Of a stretch of DNA of 64,000 nucleotides, positions 27,570 through 36,149 are shown piece by piece. The DNA is taken from NCBI RefSeq assembly GCF_019801605.1, contig NZ_JAHVIT010000001.1:372001-436000 (forward strand). The letters are read 5' to 3'. Position numbers and translations under genes: made by a program. Every line of letters starts with the position of its first letter. The stretch's first letter is position 1. The notes below the pieces were generated by a model. That model was given only the letters and a program-made list of their open reading frames with translations, had not been told where the DNA came from and ran no database searches. Source of the DNA: Maritimibacter alkaliphilus. Its GTDB lineage: Bacteria; Pseudomonadota; Alphaproteobacteria; Rhodobacterales; Rhodobacteraceae.

Positions 27570-28472
27570 ATGCCAAGCTGGATTTGGTTCACCCTCGGCG
27601 CGGTCTCCTTCCAGACCGTGCGCTTCATGCTGCAAAAACAGCTCAGCCAGGTGGCGCTGGGCGCGGGAGGGGCGACCTTTGCGCGCTTCCTCTATTCCGC
27701 GCCGGTGGTGCTGGCCGGGCTGCTGATCTGGGTCGGCAGCACCGGCCGCGACTGGCCCGCGCTCACCCCGGCCTTCTGGCCCTACGTGCTGGCCGGCGGG
27801 CTGGCGCAGATCTTTGCCACGCTCTCCATGGTGGCCCTGTTCCGGACCCGCCATTTCGCCGTCGGCATCACCTTCAAGAAAACCGAGACGCTGCTGACCG
27901 TCTTCGTGGGCCTCATCGTGCTGGGAGAGACCATCAGCCTCGCGGGCTTCGCGGCGATCCTGCTGGGCATGGTGGGCGTGCTGATCCTCTCTGACAGCGG
28001 CGGGGTCGAGGTGCGCGGGCTGCGCCGGTTCTGGAACCGGGCGGCCGGGCTCGGCCTGCTCTCGGGCCTGCTGCTGGCGATGTCCGGGGTCTTCTACCGG
28101 GGCGCGACGCTGCAGGTGCAGACCGAGGACTCCACGCTGCGCGCGATCCTCACGCTCGCAGCGGTGGGGATGTCGCAGCTGATCGGCATGGGCGGCTGGA
28201 TGGCGCTCTTCGACCGGGGCGAGCTGGTCCGCGTCACCCGCGCGTGGAAGACCGCCGGATGGATTGGCCTGACCTCCATGGCGGGCTCGATCTGCTGGTT
28301 CAACGCCTTCACGCTGCAGACCGCGGCCTACGTGAACGCTGTCGGGCAGGTGGAGGTGGTGCTCTCGCTGCTCGCCTCGGTGCTCTTCTTCCACGAGAAG
28401 CTGAGCGCGCGGGAATACTGGGGCATCGCCCTGATCAGCGCCAGCGTGCTGGGGCTGATCCTGCTGCTCTAG
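27570..28472 (+). CDS. DMT family (EamA) transporter
   Basis: A 300-residue inner-membrane protein with about ten helices in two EamA-type halves of the drug/metabolite transporter superfamily. The second half ends with the typical ALFFHEKLSAREYWGIALISASVLGLILL-like segment (VLFFHEKLSAREYWGI). The ATG at 27570 gives a compact first helix (WIWFTLGAVSFQTVRFML). The transported compound is unknown. It is probably co-transcribed with the upstream aldo/keto reductase. Confidence 0.9.
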   Translation: MPSWIWFTLGAVSFQTVRFMLQKQLSQVALGAGGATFARFLYSAPVVLAGLLIWVGSTGRDWPALTPAFWPYVLAGGLAQIFATLSMVALFRTRHFAVGITFKKTETLLTVFVGLIVLGETISLAGFAAILLGMVGVLILSDSGGVEVRGLRRFWNRAAGLGLLSGLLLAMSGVFYRGATLQVQTEDSTLRAILTLAAVGMSQLIGMGGWMALFDRGELVRVTRAWKTAGWIGLTSMAGSICWFNAFTLQTAAYVNAVGQVEVVLSLLASVLFFHEKLSAREYWGIALISASVLGLILLL

Positions 28473-28493
28473 TCCCGGCGCGGTGCCGCGGGA

Positions 28494-29186
28494 TCAGTCC
28501 TGCGGCATCGGGCGGCCATGGAGCCGCTGAAAGGTCTGCTCCTCGTCCCGGTTCGAGAAGAAGGGGACGGAGGCCGGCGGGCTGGGATCGGCGGCCCGCT
28601 GCGCGATTTCGGCCAGCACCACCTGCGTGATGAAGGGCAACTTGAACTGGCGCACCTCGGTCAGCGGGATCCACTGGAGGTGTTCGAGTTCCTCGTCGTT
28701 TTCGCCGAAATCGTCGAGGTCATTGGCCACCTCGCCTGCATCCACGAGGAAGAACCGCGCATCGAAGCGGCGCGGGCGGCCCGGCGGGGTGATGGCGCGG
28801 AAGACGAACTGAAGCGCTGCGGCCGAGGGGCGGAAGCCGGCCTGCGCAAAGCCCTGCCAGTCCTCGGGCGCGTCGTTCCATGTGCCCGGCTGGCCGAGGA
28901 TCAGGCCGGTTTCCTCCCACAGCTCGCGGATCGCGGCGGCGGGCAGGATCTGCGCCATCTCGGGGGCGACACCCTCGCTGATCCGTCCGGCGCAGAGCGC
29001 GGGCAGGGGTGAGGCCAGCGGGATCGCACCATCGCCCGGGTCCACGGCACCGCCGGGAAACACGAACATTGACGGCATGAAGGCCGCCTTGGAGCCGCGC
29101 TGTCCCATCAGGACGCGGGGCGTGGTGGCGCGGTCGCGCAGGACGATCACCGTGGCGGCGTCGCGGATGGCTGTCTTGTCGGTCAT
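28494..29186 (-). CDS. NUDIX hydrolase
   Basis: A 230-residue NUDIX hydrolase. The Nudix box is split by an insertion, as in NUDT19/CoA-diphosphatase-like members: FPGGAVDPGD, an insertion of about 35 residues, then AAAIRELWEETGLIL carrying the REXXEE catalytic core. It probably hydrolyses a nucleoside-diphosphate-linked substrate such as a CoA derivative; the specificity is inferred from the insertion only. It is downstream of a DUF983 gene on the same strand with a gap of about 200 bp, and convergent with the DMT transporter. Confidence 0.92.
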   Translation of the reverse strand: MTDKTAIRDAATVIVLRDRATTPRVLMGQRGSKAAFMPSMFVFPGGAVDPGDGAIPLASPLPALCAGRISEGVAPEMAQILPAAAIRELWEETGLILGQPGTWNDAPEDWQGFAQAGFRPSAAALQFVFRAITPPGRPRRFDARFFLVDAGEVANDLDDFGENDEELEHLQWIPLTEVRQFKLPFITQVVLAEIAQRAADPSPPASVPFFSNRDEEQTFQRLHGRPMPQD

Positions 29187-29391
29187 GGTCGGTCTGGTCC
29201 TCCGCCGGGCAGACTAGGGGCGGGCGGAGGGCTTGCCAAGCGGAACCGCCCGTCAGGCGGGCAGGCGCCGCGGCCCGATGCCCTTGCGCCGGGCCAGTGC
29301 CGGAGACCCGTGCCGGGCCCTTGCAGGGCCGGGCCCGAGCCGGGGGCGTTCCGGGCCACCACCGGGCCTGCTTCTGCCCGGCGCGCGCCGG

Positions 29392-29793
29392 TCAGTCGGT
29401 GCCGAAGCCGTGCATCAACCGCGCCCATTGCAGCGCGACGATCGCGCCCTTGAGGCGGGGCAGCAGGTAAAGCGAGAGCGCCACGGTGCCCAGGCCGAAG
29501 ATTGTGAACAGCACCAGGGGCTCGGGCCGCCAGGTGGTGAAGACCACCAGCAGCAGCGGCGCCATCAGGTGCCCGACGATCAGGATCGTCAGGTAGGCCG
29601 GGCCGTCATCGGCGCGGTGGTGGCAATATTCCTCGCGGCAGACCGGGCAGTGGTCGCGCACGGTGAGGTAGCCCTTCATCAGCGGGCCCTGTCCGCAGTT
29701 CGGGCAGCGCCGGCGCCAGCCTTTCCACACCGAGGGCCAGAGCGGCCGCTCGTCGGCCTGGGGCGCCGCCTGAGGGTTCGTGTCGCACATCAT
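29392..29793 (-). CDS. DUF983 domain membrane protein
   Basis: A 133-residue protein of the DUF983 family. It has a double zinc-ribbon-like N-terminus (RRCPNCGQGPLMKGYLTV, then DHCPVCREEYCHHRADDGP) followed by two membrane helices (AYLTILIVGHLMAPLLLVVFT and LFTIFGLGTVALSLYLLPRL). The function of the family is not known. Adjacent start codons exist (MMCDTN), and the exact one is not important. It is located 5' of the NUDIX gene on the same strand. Confidence 0.92.
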   Translation of the reverse strand: MMCDTNPQAAPQADERPLWPSVWKGWRRRCPNCGQGPLMKGYLTVRDHCPVCREEYCHHRADDGPAYLTILIVGHLMAPLLLVVFTTWRPEPLVLFTIFGLGTVALSLYLLPRLKGAIVALQWARLMHGFGTD

Positions 29794-30118
29794 GTTCGTC
29801 TCGCTCGTCCGGGAGGCGCCGGGGGAGGGGCCCGGCAGATGCCTCCGTCAGTCAATTCAGACCGGAGGTATAGCAGTTTTGCCGCCACGGGCCTCCCGGG
29901 CGTTTGGCCGCAGGCAGGGCAGATGGGCGCTATGTCGCAGGGTGGCGCGTGTCGCGGGTCATATTCAAGAAAACTATGACTTACATTCAATGGCTTGGTG
30001 CCGATGTGCGATTTTTCCGCCTGTCCGGCGACGGAAGCGCCGGGCCGCCCCGTATCAATCTTCAGAAGCGGCTAGAAAGGCCGGTTCGCCCAGCAGTCAA
30101 CACATTGGAGACACCAAT
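29794..30118. other. Divergent intergenic region upstream of the EF-hand gene
   Basis: 325 bp with an A/T-richer central part (about 29955-29995) than the surroundings, compatible with promoters for the divergent DUF983 and EF-hand genes. No defined operator was recognised. Confidence 0.5.
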
Positions 30119-30844
30119 ATGAAACGCGCAACTCTTCTGGCAGGGGCCGCCATCATCGCACTTGGCGCTGCCGCCGCCGGGGCCTACGCCCAGGACGGCA
30201 ACGGGCCGCGCGCGGGCAAGGGCCCCCGTTTCGACATGTCGCAGATCGACACCGATGGCGACGGGACCATCTCGGCCGAGGAACGCGAGGCGCATCGTGC
30301 GGCCCGCTTCGCCGAGATCGACACCAACGGTGACGGCACCGTCGATCAGGACGAGATCGTGGCCCACATGGAAGCCAAGCGCCAGGAGCGCATGGCCAAC
30401 CGTGCGGCGCGGATGATCGAATGCCGCGACGGTGACAGCGACGGCAAGCTGACCATGGACGAGATGATGCCGAAGCCCGGCGCCGCTCTCTTCTCCAAGC
30501 TGGACGCCGATGGCGACGGCGTGATCTCCGAGGATGAATTCGCCAAGATGGCGGAGATGCGTCCCGAGCGGGGCCAGAAGGGCGACCGCATGGAGCGTCA
30601 CGGCGGGATGGAGCGCAAGATGGATCAACGCGGCCCCAAGGGCGAGCGTGACCATGCCGAGCGTGGCGACCACGGCCCCCGCAAGGGTGACCACGGCCCG
30701 CGCGCGGCCCGCATGGGCGAGCGTGGCATGTTCGGCGGTCAGCGCATGGGCATGATGGGCGACTGCGGCGCCCCGAAGGGCGATGCACCGCAGGCCGGTG
30801 AGGCACCGATGCCGCCGGCAGGCGAGGCCAAGCCCGCCGAGTGA
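30119..30844 (+). CDS. Secreted four-EF-hand calcium-binding protein
   Basis: A 241-residue protein with a signal peptide (MKRATLLAGAAIIALGAAAAGAYAQ) and four EF-hand loops: DTDGDGTISAEE (44-55), DTNGDGTVDQDE (68-79), DGDSDGKLTMDE (104-115) and DADGDGVISEDE (129-140). All carry the Asp/Gly/Glu ligand pattern, so all could bind calcium in the periplasm. From about residue 148 the tail is a low-complexity Arg/His/Asp/Gly/Met-rich region (for example RGDHGPRKGDHGPRAARMGERG). The ATG at 30119 has TTGGAG upstream. It lies just before the ECF sigma operon and may belong to the same metal or envelope stress response. Confidence 0.9.
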   Translation: MKRATLLAGAAIIALGAAAAGAYAQDGNGPRAGKGPRFDMSQIDTDGDGTISAEEREAHRAARFAEIDTNGDGTVDQDEIVAHMEAKRQERMANRAARMIECRDGDSDGKLTMDEMMPKPGAALFSKLDADGDGVISEDEFAKMAEMRPERGQKGDRMERHGGMERKMDQRGPKGERDHAERGDHGPRKGDHGPRAARMGERGMFGGQRMGMMGDCGAPKGDAPQAGEAPMPPAGEAKPAE

Positions 30845-30853
30845 GCCGATAGC

Positions 30854-30874
30854 GGGGGCCACGTCGTGGCCCCC
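30854..30874 (+). terminator. Near-palindromic GC hairpin after the EF-hand gene
   Basis: GGGGGCCACG-T-CGTGGCCCCC begins 9 bp after the stop codon. There is no T-tract, so it may act as an mRNA 3'-end stabiliser or a weak terminator. Confidence 0.5.
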
Positions 30875-31069
30875 ATCGCAGGCATCCCGGACAGGAGACC
30901 CCGGACACCAGAGTCTGGACGGGGGCTCAATACGGGATCGGCCGGGATGCATCCCATCGTCTTCCGGCCACCGGCCCGGGCCCGTCGCGGCCCGGGCGCG
31001 CAACAGACCGCCCGGGCAGGGCCGCTCCCGATTGCCACGCCCGGATGAACAGGATACGCCGCGGACCAT

Positions 31070-31669
31070 ATGACCGATATGCCCCTCGACGCCCTCTCCA
31101 CGCTGTCGGACGACGCGCTTCTGGTGCTCTTCTCGAACGGTGATCCGGCGGCGGCCCAGCTGCTGACGCGGCGCCTTGCGCCGCGGGTGCTGGCCCATGC
31201 CGCCCGGCTTCTGGGCGGGGACCGGGCCGAGGCTGAGGACGTGGCGCAGGAGGCCATGCTGCGGCTCTGGCGGATCGCGCCGGAGTGGCGGCAGGGCGAG
31301 GCACAGGTGACCACCTGGCTCTACCGGGTGACGGCCAACCTCTGCACCGACCGGCTGCGGCGGTCCGGGCGCCGGCGCCACGCCGCGCTCGACCAGGTGC
31401 CGGAGCCCGAGGACGACGCCGCCACCCCCGCCGAGGCCATGGAGGCCCGCGAGCGGGAGGAGGCGCTGCAGCAGGCGCTGGACGATCTGCCCGAGCGGCA
31501 GCGGCAGGCGGTGGTGCTGCGGCATATCGAAGGGCTCGGCAATCCCGAGATTGCCGAGATCATGGACATCTCGACCGAGGCGGTCGAGAGTTTGACGGCC
31601 CGGGGAAAACGGGCGCTGGCCAAGGCGCTTGCCGGGCGCAGGGATGAACTGGGGTACGATCATGGCTGA
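31070..31669 (+). CDS. ECF-type RNA polymerase sigma factor
   Basis: A 199-residue sigma-70 family ECF factor. Region 2 spans about 35-100 (AEAEDVAQEAMLRLWR, then TWLYRVTANLCTDRLRR) and region 4 about 135-190 (LDDLPERQRQAVVLRHIEGLGNPEIAEIMDISTEAVESLTARGKRAL). It directs core RNA polymerase to stress promoters. Its stop codon overlaps the next gene by 8 bp, so the sigma factor and the adjacent membrane protein are coupled, as sigma/anti-sigma pairs usually are. A Spy/CpxP-like protein gene follows. ATG 31079 is an alternative start. Confidence 0.95.
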   Translation: MTDMPLDALSTLSDDALLVLFSNGDPAAAQLLTRRLAPRVLAHAARLLGGDRAEAEDVAQEAMLRLWRIAPEWRQGEAQVTTWLYRVTANLCTDRLRRSGRRRHAALDQVPEPEDDAATPAEAMEAREREEALQQALDDLPERQRQAVVLRHIEGLGNPEIAEIMDISTEAVESLTARGKRALAKALAGRRDELGYDHG

Positions 31670-32147
31670 CAAGATGCAGGACGACGATCTCGATCTCTTC
31701 TTTGCCGCGGCCCGGGACGGGGACCGCGCCCGCTTCGGCGTCGGGGCTGACGCGCCCGTATCCTTCGGGACCGGCCCTGACAGGGGACAGGCCCCGGCGG
31801 GCATGGAGGCCTTCCTCGCCCGGATCGAGGCCGATGCCTTTGCCGCGCAGGCCACCCGTACCGCGCCGCTGTCCGCCACAGTGCCCCTGCCCGTGGCCGC
31901 TCCGGCCCGCGAGGGCTGGCTGGCGCAGCTCTGGTCCGCCATTGGCGGCTGGCCCTCGCTGGCCGGTCTCGCCACGGCGACGGTGGCCGGCGTCTGGATC
32001 GGGATCAGCCCGCCTGCCGCGCTCTCGGCGCAGGCCGCGGTCTTCACCGGGCAGGCCAGCGACAGCGCCTCGCTCGAAAGCGATCTTTACCTCGTGGACC
32101 TGATGCCGGGTCTCTACTACGAACTCACCTCCGCCACGGACGGATAG
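31662..32147 (+). CDS. Single-span membrane protein, probable anti-sigma factor
   Basis: A 161-residue protein with no named family recognised. The N-terminus is acidic and cytoplasmic (MADKMQDDDLDLFFAAARDGD), followed by a Pro/Ala-rich linker, one probable membrane helix (about 92-112, PSLAGLATATVAGVWIGI) and a short periplasmic tail ending ELTSATDG. It lacks the usual HXXXCXXC zinc motif. Its translational coupling to the sigma gene and single-span topology suggest an anti-sigma role; this is inference from layout. ATG 31662 is chosen over an upstream ATG at 31629 because it gives the short overlap. Confidence 0.75.
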   Translation: MADKMQDDDLDLFFAAARDGDRARFGVGADAPVSFGTGPDRGQAPAGMEAFLARIEADAFAAQATRTAPLSATVPLPVAAPAREGWLAQLWSAIGGWPSLAGLATATVAGVWIGISPPAALSAQAAVFTGQASDSASLESDLYLVDLMPGLYYELTSATDG

Positions 32148-32150
32148 GAC

Positions 32151-32705
32151 ATGACCGAACAGACCCCCAAGACCCCCGGCACCGGCGCGAGCCCTGCACG
32201 GATGCGGCCCTGGCTGCGTGTCGTGCTGGTGGCGTCGCTGGCGCTGAACCTCGCCGTCGTGGGTGTCGTGGCCGGATCGGCGTTCAAGCCCGACCGCCGT
32301 CCGCCGCACCCGCCGCGCCTCGACCAGATGGCAGGCCCGCTGACCTTCGCGCTCTCCGAGGACGAGCGGCGCAGCATCGGCAAGCAGATCTTCGAGGAAT
32401 ACCGCAAGCAGGGCCGTCCCTCGCGCGAGGCGATCCGCGAGGAATACCAGGGCGTGATCGACGCGCTGCGCACGACGCCCTTCGATCCCACCGTGGTGGA
32501 GCAGAGCCTCGCCCGGCAGCGTGAGGCCGCGACCGACCGGGCCGAGGCCGGGCACCGCGTGCTGCTGGCCCATCTGGAGGGGCTCTCCGACACGGACCGG
32601 GCCGCCTTCGCCGACCGGCTGGAGGAAGGGCTGAACCGCTTCCGCGACGGCCGCCCGCCGAAAGACCGGGGCGATGGCCCGAAGGACGAGGAACGCCGTC
32701 CCTGA
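32151..32705 (+). CDS. Periplasmic heavy-metal sensor/Spy-CpxP-like protein
   Basis: A 184-residue protein anchored by one N-terminal helix (WLRVVLVASLALNLAVVGVVAGS). The rest is helical and periplasmic, with RRPPHPPRLDQMAGPLTFALSEDERRSIGKQI and repeated charged helices, like the metal-resistance (CnrX/ZraP) and Spy families. It starts 3 bp after the stop of the putative anti-sigma gene. In the CnrYXH system an analogous trio (sigma, anti-sigma, periplasmic sensor) responds to metals; the same logic may apply here. No obvious cysteine ligands are present, so the ligand is open. Confidence 0.85.
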   Translation: MTEQTPKTPGTGASPARMRPWLRVVLVASLALNLAVVGVVAGSAFKPDRRPPHPPRLDQMAGPLTFALSEDERRSIGKQIFEEYRKQGRPSREAIREEYQGVIDALRTTPFDPTVVEQSLARQREAATDRAEAGHRVLLAHLEGLSDTDRAAFADRLEEGLNRFRDGRPPKDRGDGPKDEERRP

Positions 32706-32879
32706 TTGGGCGGAGGCGTCGCCGGGCCCCCACCGGGCCCCCACCGGGATCGCGTTCCTGGGGCATCCTGGTCGGTGCCGGACAGCGTCCGCGCGTGCGG
32801 TTCGGGAGGCGTCTGGCATCGCGTTCGGGTTGCTTGAATGACCATTCCCCTGAATGGCGCCTGACATCGGGTTGGGGCC

Positions 32880-34550
32880 TCAGAGTCGCGCCCTGCGTGG
32901 CGCCCGGGCTGCGCCGGGGTCCAGGTCCGGGCTGCCGTCGGTCGCCTCGTCACCGGGGCTGACGCTGACCCTGTCACGACCGAGAGCCTTCGCCTCGTAG
33001 AGCGCCCGGTCCGCCCGGGCGATGAGGTGTTCGGCCGCGGCCTCAATGGCAGGCTGATGGGGCAAGGCATCGCGTGGGGATGCCACGCCGAGGCCGGCCC
33101 CCCATCCGGAGGCGGGCGCGTGCGCTGCGGTCTGCACGGCGGTCGGGCATGTGGCCGACCTCGTGCGCGGCGCGGCGCCCTGCATCGCGCCCGGGCCATT
33201 GCCCTGGCCACTGCTTTGCTCACGACCCGGCCCGATACCCGGCGCAGGGGCGGCCCCGGTATCGGAGAGCGGGCCAGCGAGGGCCACCCCCAGGGACAGC
33301 GTGCAGTGCAGACGTTCCTCCCGCGCGGGCAGGGGGATCGGGGTTTCCGCAAGGCGGCGGCGCAGGCGTTCGGCGACGATCTCCGCCTCGGCGCGGCCGG
33401 TGTCGGGCATGGCGATCAGGAATTCCTCGCCGCCGATGCGGGCCACCATGTCGCGGCTGCGCAGGTTGTCGCGCAGCAGGTCGGCCACGGCGATCAGGGC
33501 AACATCGCCCGCCGCATGGCCGAAGCGATCGTTGACCGTCTTGAAGTGGTCGATATCGGCCAGGGCCACCGCGAAGGGCCGCCCCGTGCCCGCGGCATCC
33601 GCAATCATGCGGGCAAGGTGGGACAGGGCGTAACGCCTATTGTAGAGCCCGGTCAGCGGATCGGTCACCGAGGCGCGCATGCCGTCTGCCAGGCGCTGCC
33701 GCAGCGCCGCGCCGGTGCGCTTGCGGCGCATGAGGATCTGCAGCCGCAGGAGCATTTCGGCGGGATCGAACCCCTCGGACATGAGTGCGCCGGCCCCGAG
33801 GTCGAGCGCATCGGCGGCGACCGGGGTGTCGCGGTCCCGGGTGAGGGCCAGCACTTCGGCGTGGCGGGTCTCCTCCCGCGCGCGGATGCCCGAGATCAGC
33901 GCCGCGACATCTGCCTTGTCGGCGGTGTCGATGTCGATGACGTAGACGTCCGGCGCGCTGCCGCGGGTGCCGCGCAGCGCCTCGGTGATCGAGAGTGCCG
34001 TGACCTCGTGGGTCGAATGCCGCGCGAGGGTGGCGGCCCAGTCCGCGGCCACGGCGGGCTGCCGGGTCACGACCACCACCCGAGCGGGCGGGGCGGGGCC
34101 GCGGAACGTCTCCGCCGTTTCCGCGAGGCCCAGCATGGTGCCGGTCGCATCGCGCAGCCGCAGTTCCTCGGCCGCGGCGCGGGCGCGCAGCAGGCTGCGC
34201 AGCCGGGCGTTGAACCGCCCTTCCCGCTCGCCGAGGGGCGCGACGTCATCGGCGCCGGCCTCCAGCAGGCGCGCGCGATGGCTGCGGCTGGCGTGCCGCG
34301 TCAGGGCCACGATCGCCGCGTGCTGCCCGGCCGGATCGGCGCGCAGCTGCGCGATCAGCTCCGCCGTGGGGACCGAGAGCAGCGTATCGCCGAGCAGGAT
34401 CAGGTCCGGCGACGGCCCGTCCCGCAGCGATTGCAGGCCCTCTTCGGCGCTGCGCGCCTCCCGCACGGTGGCATAGGTCAGCGCCAGCCGTGCCTTCAGC
34501 GCGATCCGCGACGTGGCGGAGGCGTCGATGATGAGGACCTTTTCCACCAT
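32880..34550 (-). CDS. PleD-like diguanylate cyclase with degenerate receivers and an inserted segment
   Basis: A 556-residue REC-REC-GGEEF protein that would make c-di-GMP. The GGEEF site is at 373-377 (VARIGGEEFLIAM), with substrate context ADIDHFKTVNDRFGHAAGD and an RxxD inhibitory site at 364-367. The first receiver (about 4-120) has Gly at the usual phospho-Asp position (DLILLG, residue 54) and lacks the switch Lys (DDVAPLGE). The second (about 157-275) keeps an Asp (YVID) but lacks the N-terminal acidic pair. About 80 low-complexity residues (about 427-505) interrupt the end of the cyclase domain, before LIARADRALYEAKALGRD. It is divergent from a DUF3572 gene. Confidence 0.92.
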   Translation of the reverse strand: MVEKVLIIDASATSRIALKARLALTYATVREARSAEEGLQSLRDGPSPDLILLGDTLLSVPTAELIAQLRADPAGQHAAIVALTRHASRSHRARLLEAGADDVAPLGEREGRFNARLRSLLRARAAAEELRLRDATGTMLGLAETAETFRGPAPPARVVVVTRQPAVAADWAATLARHSTHEVTALSITEALRGTRGSAPDVYVIDIDTADKADVAALISGIRAREETRHAEVLALTRDRDTPVAADALDLGAGALMSEGFDPAEMLLRLQILMRRKRTGAALRQRLADGMRASVTDPLTGLYNRRYALSHLARMIADAAGTGRPFAVALADIDHFKTVNDRFGHAAGDVALIAVADLLRDNLRSRDMVARIGGEEFLIAMPDTGRAEAEIVAERLRRRLAETPIPLPAREERLHCTLSLGVALAGPLSDTGAAPAPGIGPGREQSSGQGNGPGAMQGAAPRTRSATCPTAVQTAAHAPASGWGAGLGVASPRDALPHQPAIEAAAEHLIARADRALYEAKALGRDRVSVSPGDEATDGSPDLDPGAARAPRRARL

Positions 34551-34656
34551 GGTTTTGCGCTACCCTGGGATACCTTGCTGCCGAACAGTTTCGGTTGAGA
34601 CTGGTTAAGAAATCCTTTCTCACTGCCGGGGAGACTGAGCGAGGGAGAGTGATTCC

Positions 34657-34941
34657 ATGTCCATGACCAGAGAAGCAGCAGAGACCCTTGCCCTGCAATG
34701 CCTTGGTTGGCTGGCAGGGCAGGAGGATCTGATCGGGGTGTTCCTCGGGGCCTCGGGGGCCTCGACAGAGGACCTGCGCACCCAGGCGCAGGACCCGGAG
34801 TTCCTGGGTTCGGTACTGGATTTCGTGCTGATGGACGACACCTGGGTGGTCCAGTTCTGCGACGCGGCGGGGTTGTCCTATCATCTGCCGATGACGGCGC
34901 GCGCGATGCTGCCGGGCGGCCAGCAGGTGCATTGGACCTGA
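34657..34941 (+). CDS. DUF3572 domain protein
   Basis: A 94-residue protein of the DUF3572 family (AETLALQCLGWLAGQEDLIGVFLGASGAS...FLGSVLDFVLMDDTWVVQFCDAAGLSY). It is a small, soluble, helical protein found beside pleD-like genes in this bacterial group. Its function is unknown. Two close ATG codons (34657, 34663) are possible. It is divergent from the PleD-like gene with an intergenic gap of about 100 bp. Confidence 0.92.
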   Translation: MSMTREAAETLALQCLGWLAGQEDLIGVFLGASGASTEDLRTQAQDPEFLGSVLDFVLMDDTWVVQFCDAAGLSYHLPMTARAMLPGGQQVHWT

Positions 34942-34956
34942 GCGCGGCGGGTCTGT

Positions 34957-35030
34957 CTGGGCTGACGGGGACCCTGCTGACTGGGCCCTGCCGACTGGGG
35001 CCGTATTGATTGGGGCCCTGCGGAGTGGGG
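34957..35030. repeat. 15-bp tandem repeat, about five units
   Basis: Units include CCCTGCTGACTGGG, CCCTGCCGACTGGGG, CCGTATTGATTGGGG and CCCTGCGGAGTGGGG, preceded by a related CTGGGCTGACGGGGA. It starts about 15 bp after the DUF3572 stop codon. The rest of 35031-35256 holds no recognisable gene. Confidence 0.75.
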
Positions 35031-35256
35031 ATGGGCGGTTTGGGGCGGGAACGCCCTGAGAGCGTGCCGCATCTCGCCTCCCGTGTCACCACATCGTCGG
35101 CCGACCCGGAGCCTGTAGCTCAGTGCAGCCAATCCGCGGAGCAGGGCTCTGCCGTGTCGCCTCTGACGCGCGGCAGGAGAGGTCGGTCGGGAAGACCGGG
35201 AGGGCGTTGCCTCCTGCGTCGAAGCGCCCGGGCAGGCGCCTGCCCGTGCTGGTGGG

Positions 35257-35718
35257 TCAGAGCCCGGGCAGGGCGCGGTCCTCGGCGCGGGTGAGGCGCT
35301 CCAGCAGGCGCTTGAGTTCCGCCTCTTCCTCCTCGGTCAGGCACTCGGACATGACCTCCGCGTTCTGGCGCGCGAAGGGCGTGCCCTGCACCACGGCGGC
35401 GCGGCCCTCGTCCGTCAGGCGGACCTGCCGGGTGCGGCGGTCGGCCTCGCCGGTGTCGCGGGCCAGCAGGCCCTTGCCCTCCAGCTGCCGCAGCGCGCGG
35501 GAGGTGGCGGTGCGGTCGATGCCGACGAAATCCGCGAGGTCCGACGGCTGGGTCAGCCCCTCGTTCGCCACGCCGAGCAGGAGGCACCAGGTCAGCCGGG
35601 TCAGGCCGATGGTACGCAGCATGTCGTCGAAACGGCGTTCCTGGATGCGCGAGGCCATCGACAGGCGATAACCGAGGGAGTCGTGCAGGCGGTAGGGGGG
35701 CGGGCTGTCTGTCGTCAT
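35257..35718 (-). CDS. MarR family transcriptional regulator
   Basis: A 153-residue winged-helix regulator of the MarR family, likely a dimer. The DNA-binding region is visible: TQPSDLADFVGIDRTATSRALRQLEGKGLLARDTGEADRRTRQVRLTDEG, with the wing in RDTGEADRRTRQV. The flanking N- and C-terminal helices form the dimer interface. No cysteine redox switch is apparent beyond one internal Cys. The gene stands alone, so its targets are not obvious; no partner transporter or enzyme is adjacent. Confidence 0.94.
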   Translation of the reverse strand: MTTDSPPPYRLHDSLGYRLSMASRIQERRFDDMLRTIGLTRLTWCLLLGVANEGLTQPSDLADFVGIDRTATSRALRQLEGKGLLARDTGEADRRTRQVRLTDEGRAAVVQGTPFARQNAEVMSECLTEEEEAELKRLLERLTRAEDRALPGL

Positions 35719-35925
35719 GACACCAGAGCGCCCTTGCCGGGCGGGCTTGTCAAGCCGGACGTGGAGGAGACCTGCGAGGGGGCAGGGCGGGATGGTGATC
35801 GACGAGGGGCCCTGTGGGGGCCGCGGGCAGGTGAGGGGCGGCGCTGCCTGGGCTGGAGCGGCCAGTGCAGCGCCCGCAGTCGATCGCTTGCGATCCGGTA
35901 CCGCTCCGGTCTACCGGTGCCAGTG

Positions 35926-36000
35926 ACATCGCTGCCCGTCATGGCACTCCCCGTCATGCCGCTGTCGGTCATGCCGCCCATCATGGCGCCCATGATGCCG
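35926..36000. repeat. ATG-phased 15/12-bp tandem repeat
   Basis: Units ACATCGCTGCCCGTC, ATGGCACTCCCCGTC and ATGCCGCTGTCGGTC are followed by shorter ATGCCGCCCATC and ATGGCGCCCATG units. It lies in the gene-free region 35719-36149 before the HAD hydrolase gene. No product is proposed. Confidence 0.65.
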
Positions 36001-36149
36001 TCGTGGGTGGCACTCCGCCCGTGCCGCCGCGGCCGCGCAGACAGCCGGGAGAGGGCCTCCTGACCGCCCTCGCCGGGCAGAGGGGGCTTGCCATCCGGCC
36101 CCGCTGCCCCGATGGTCCGCCCGTCGCAGACCCAGAAGGACACGAGGCC

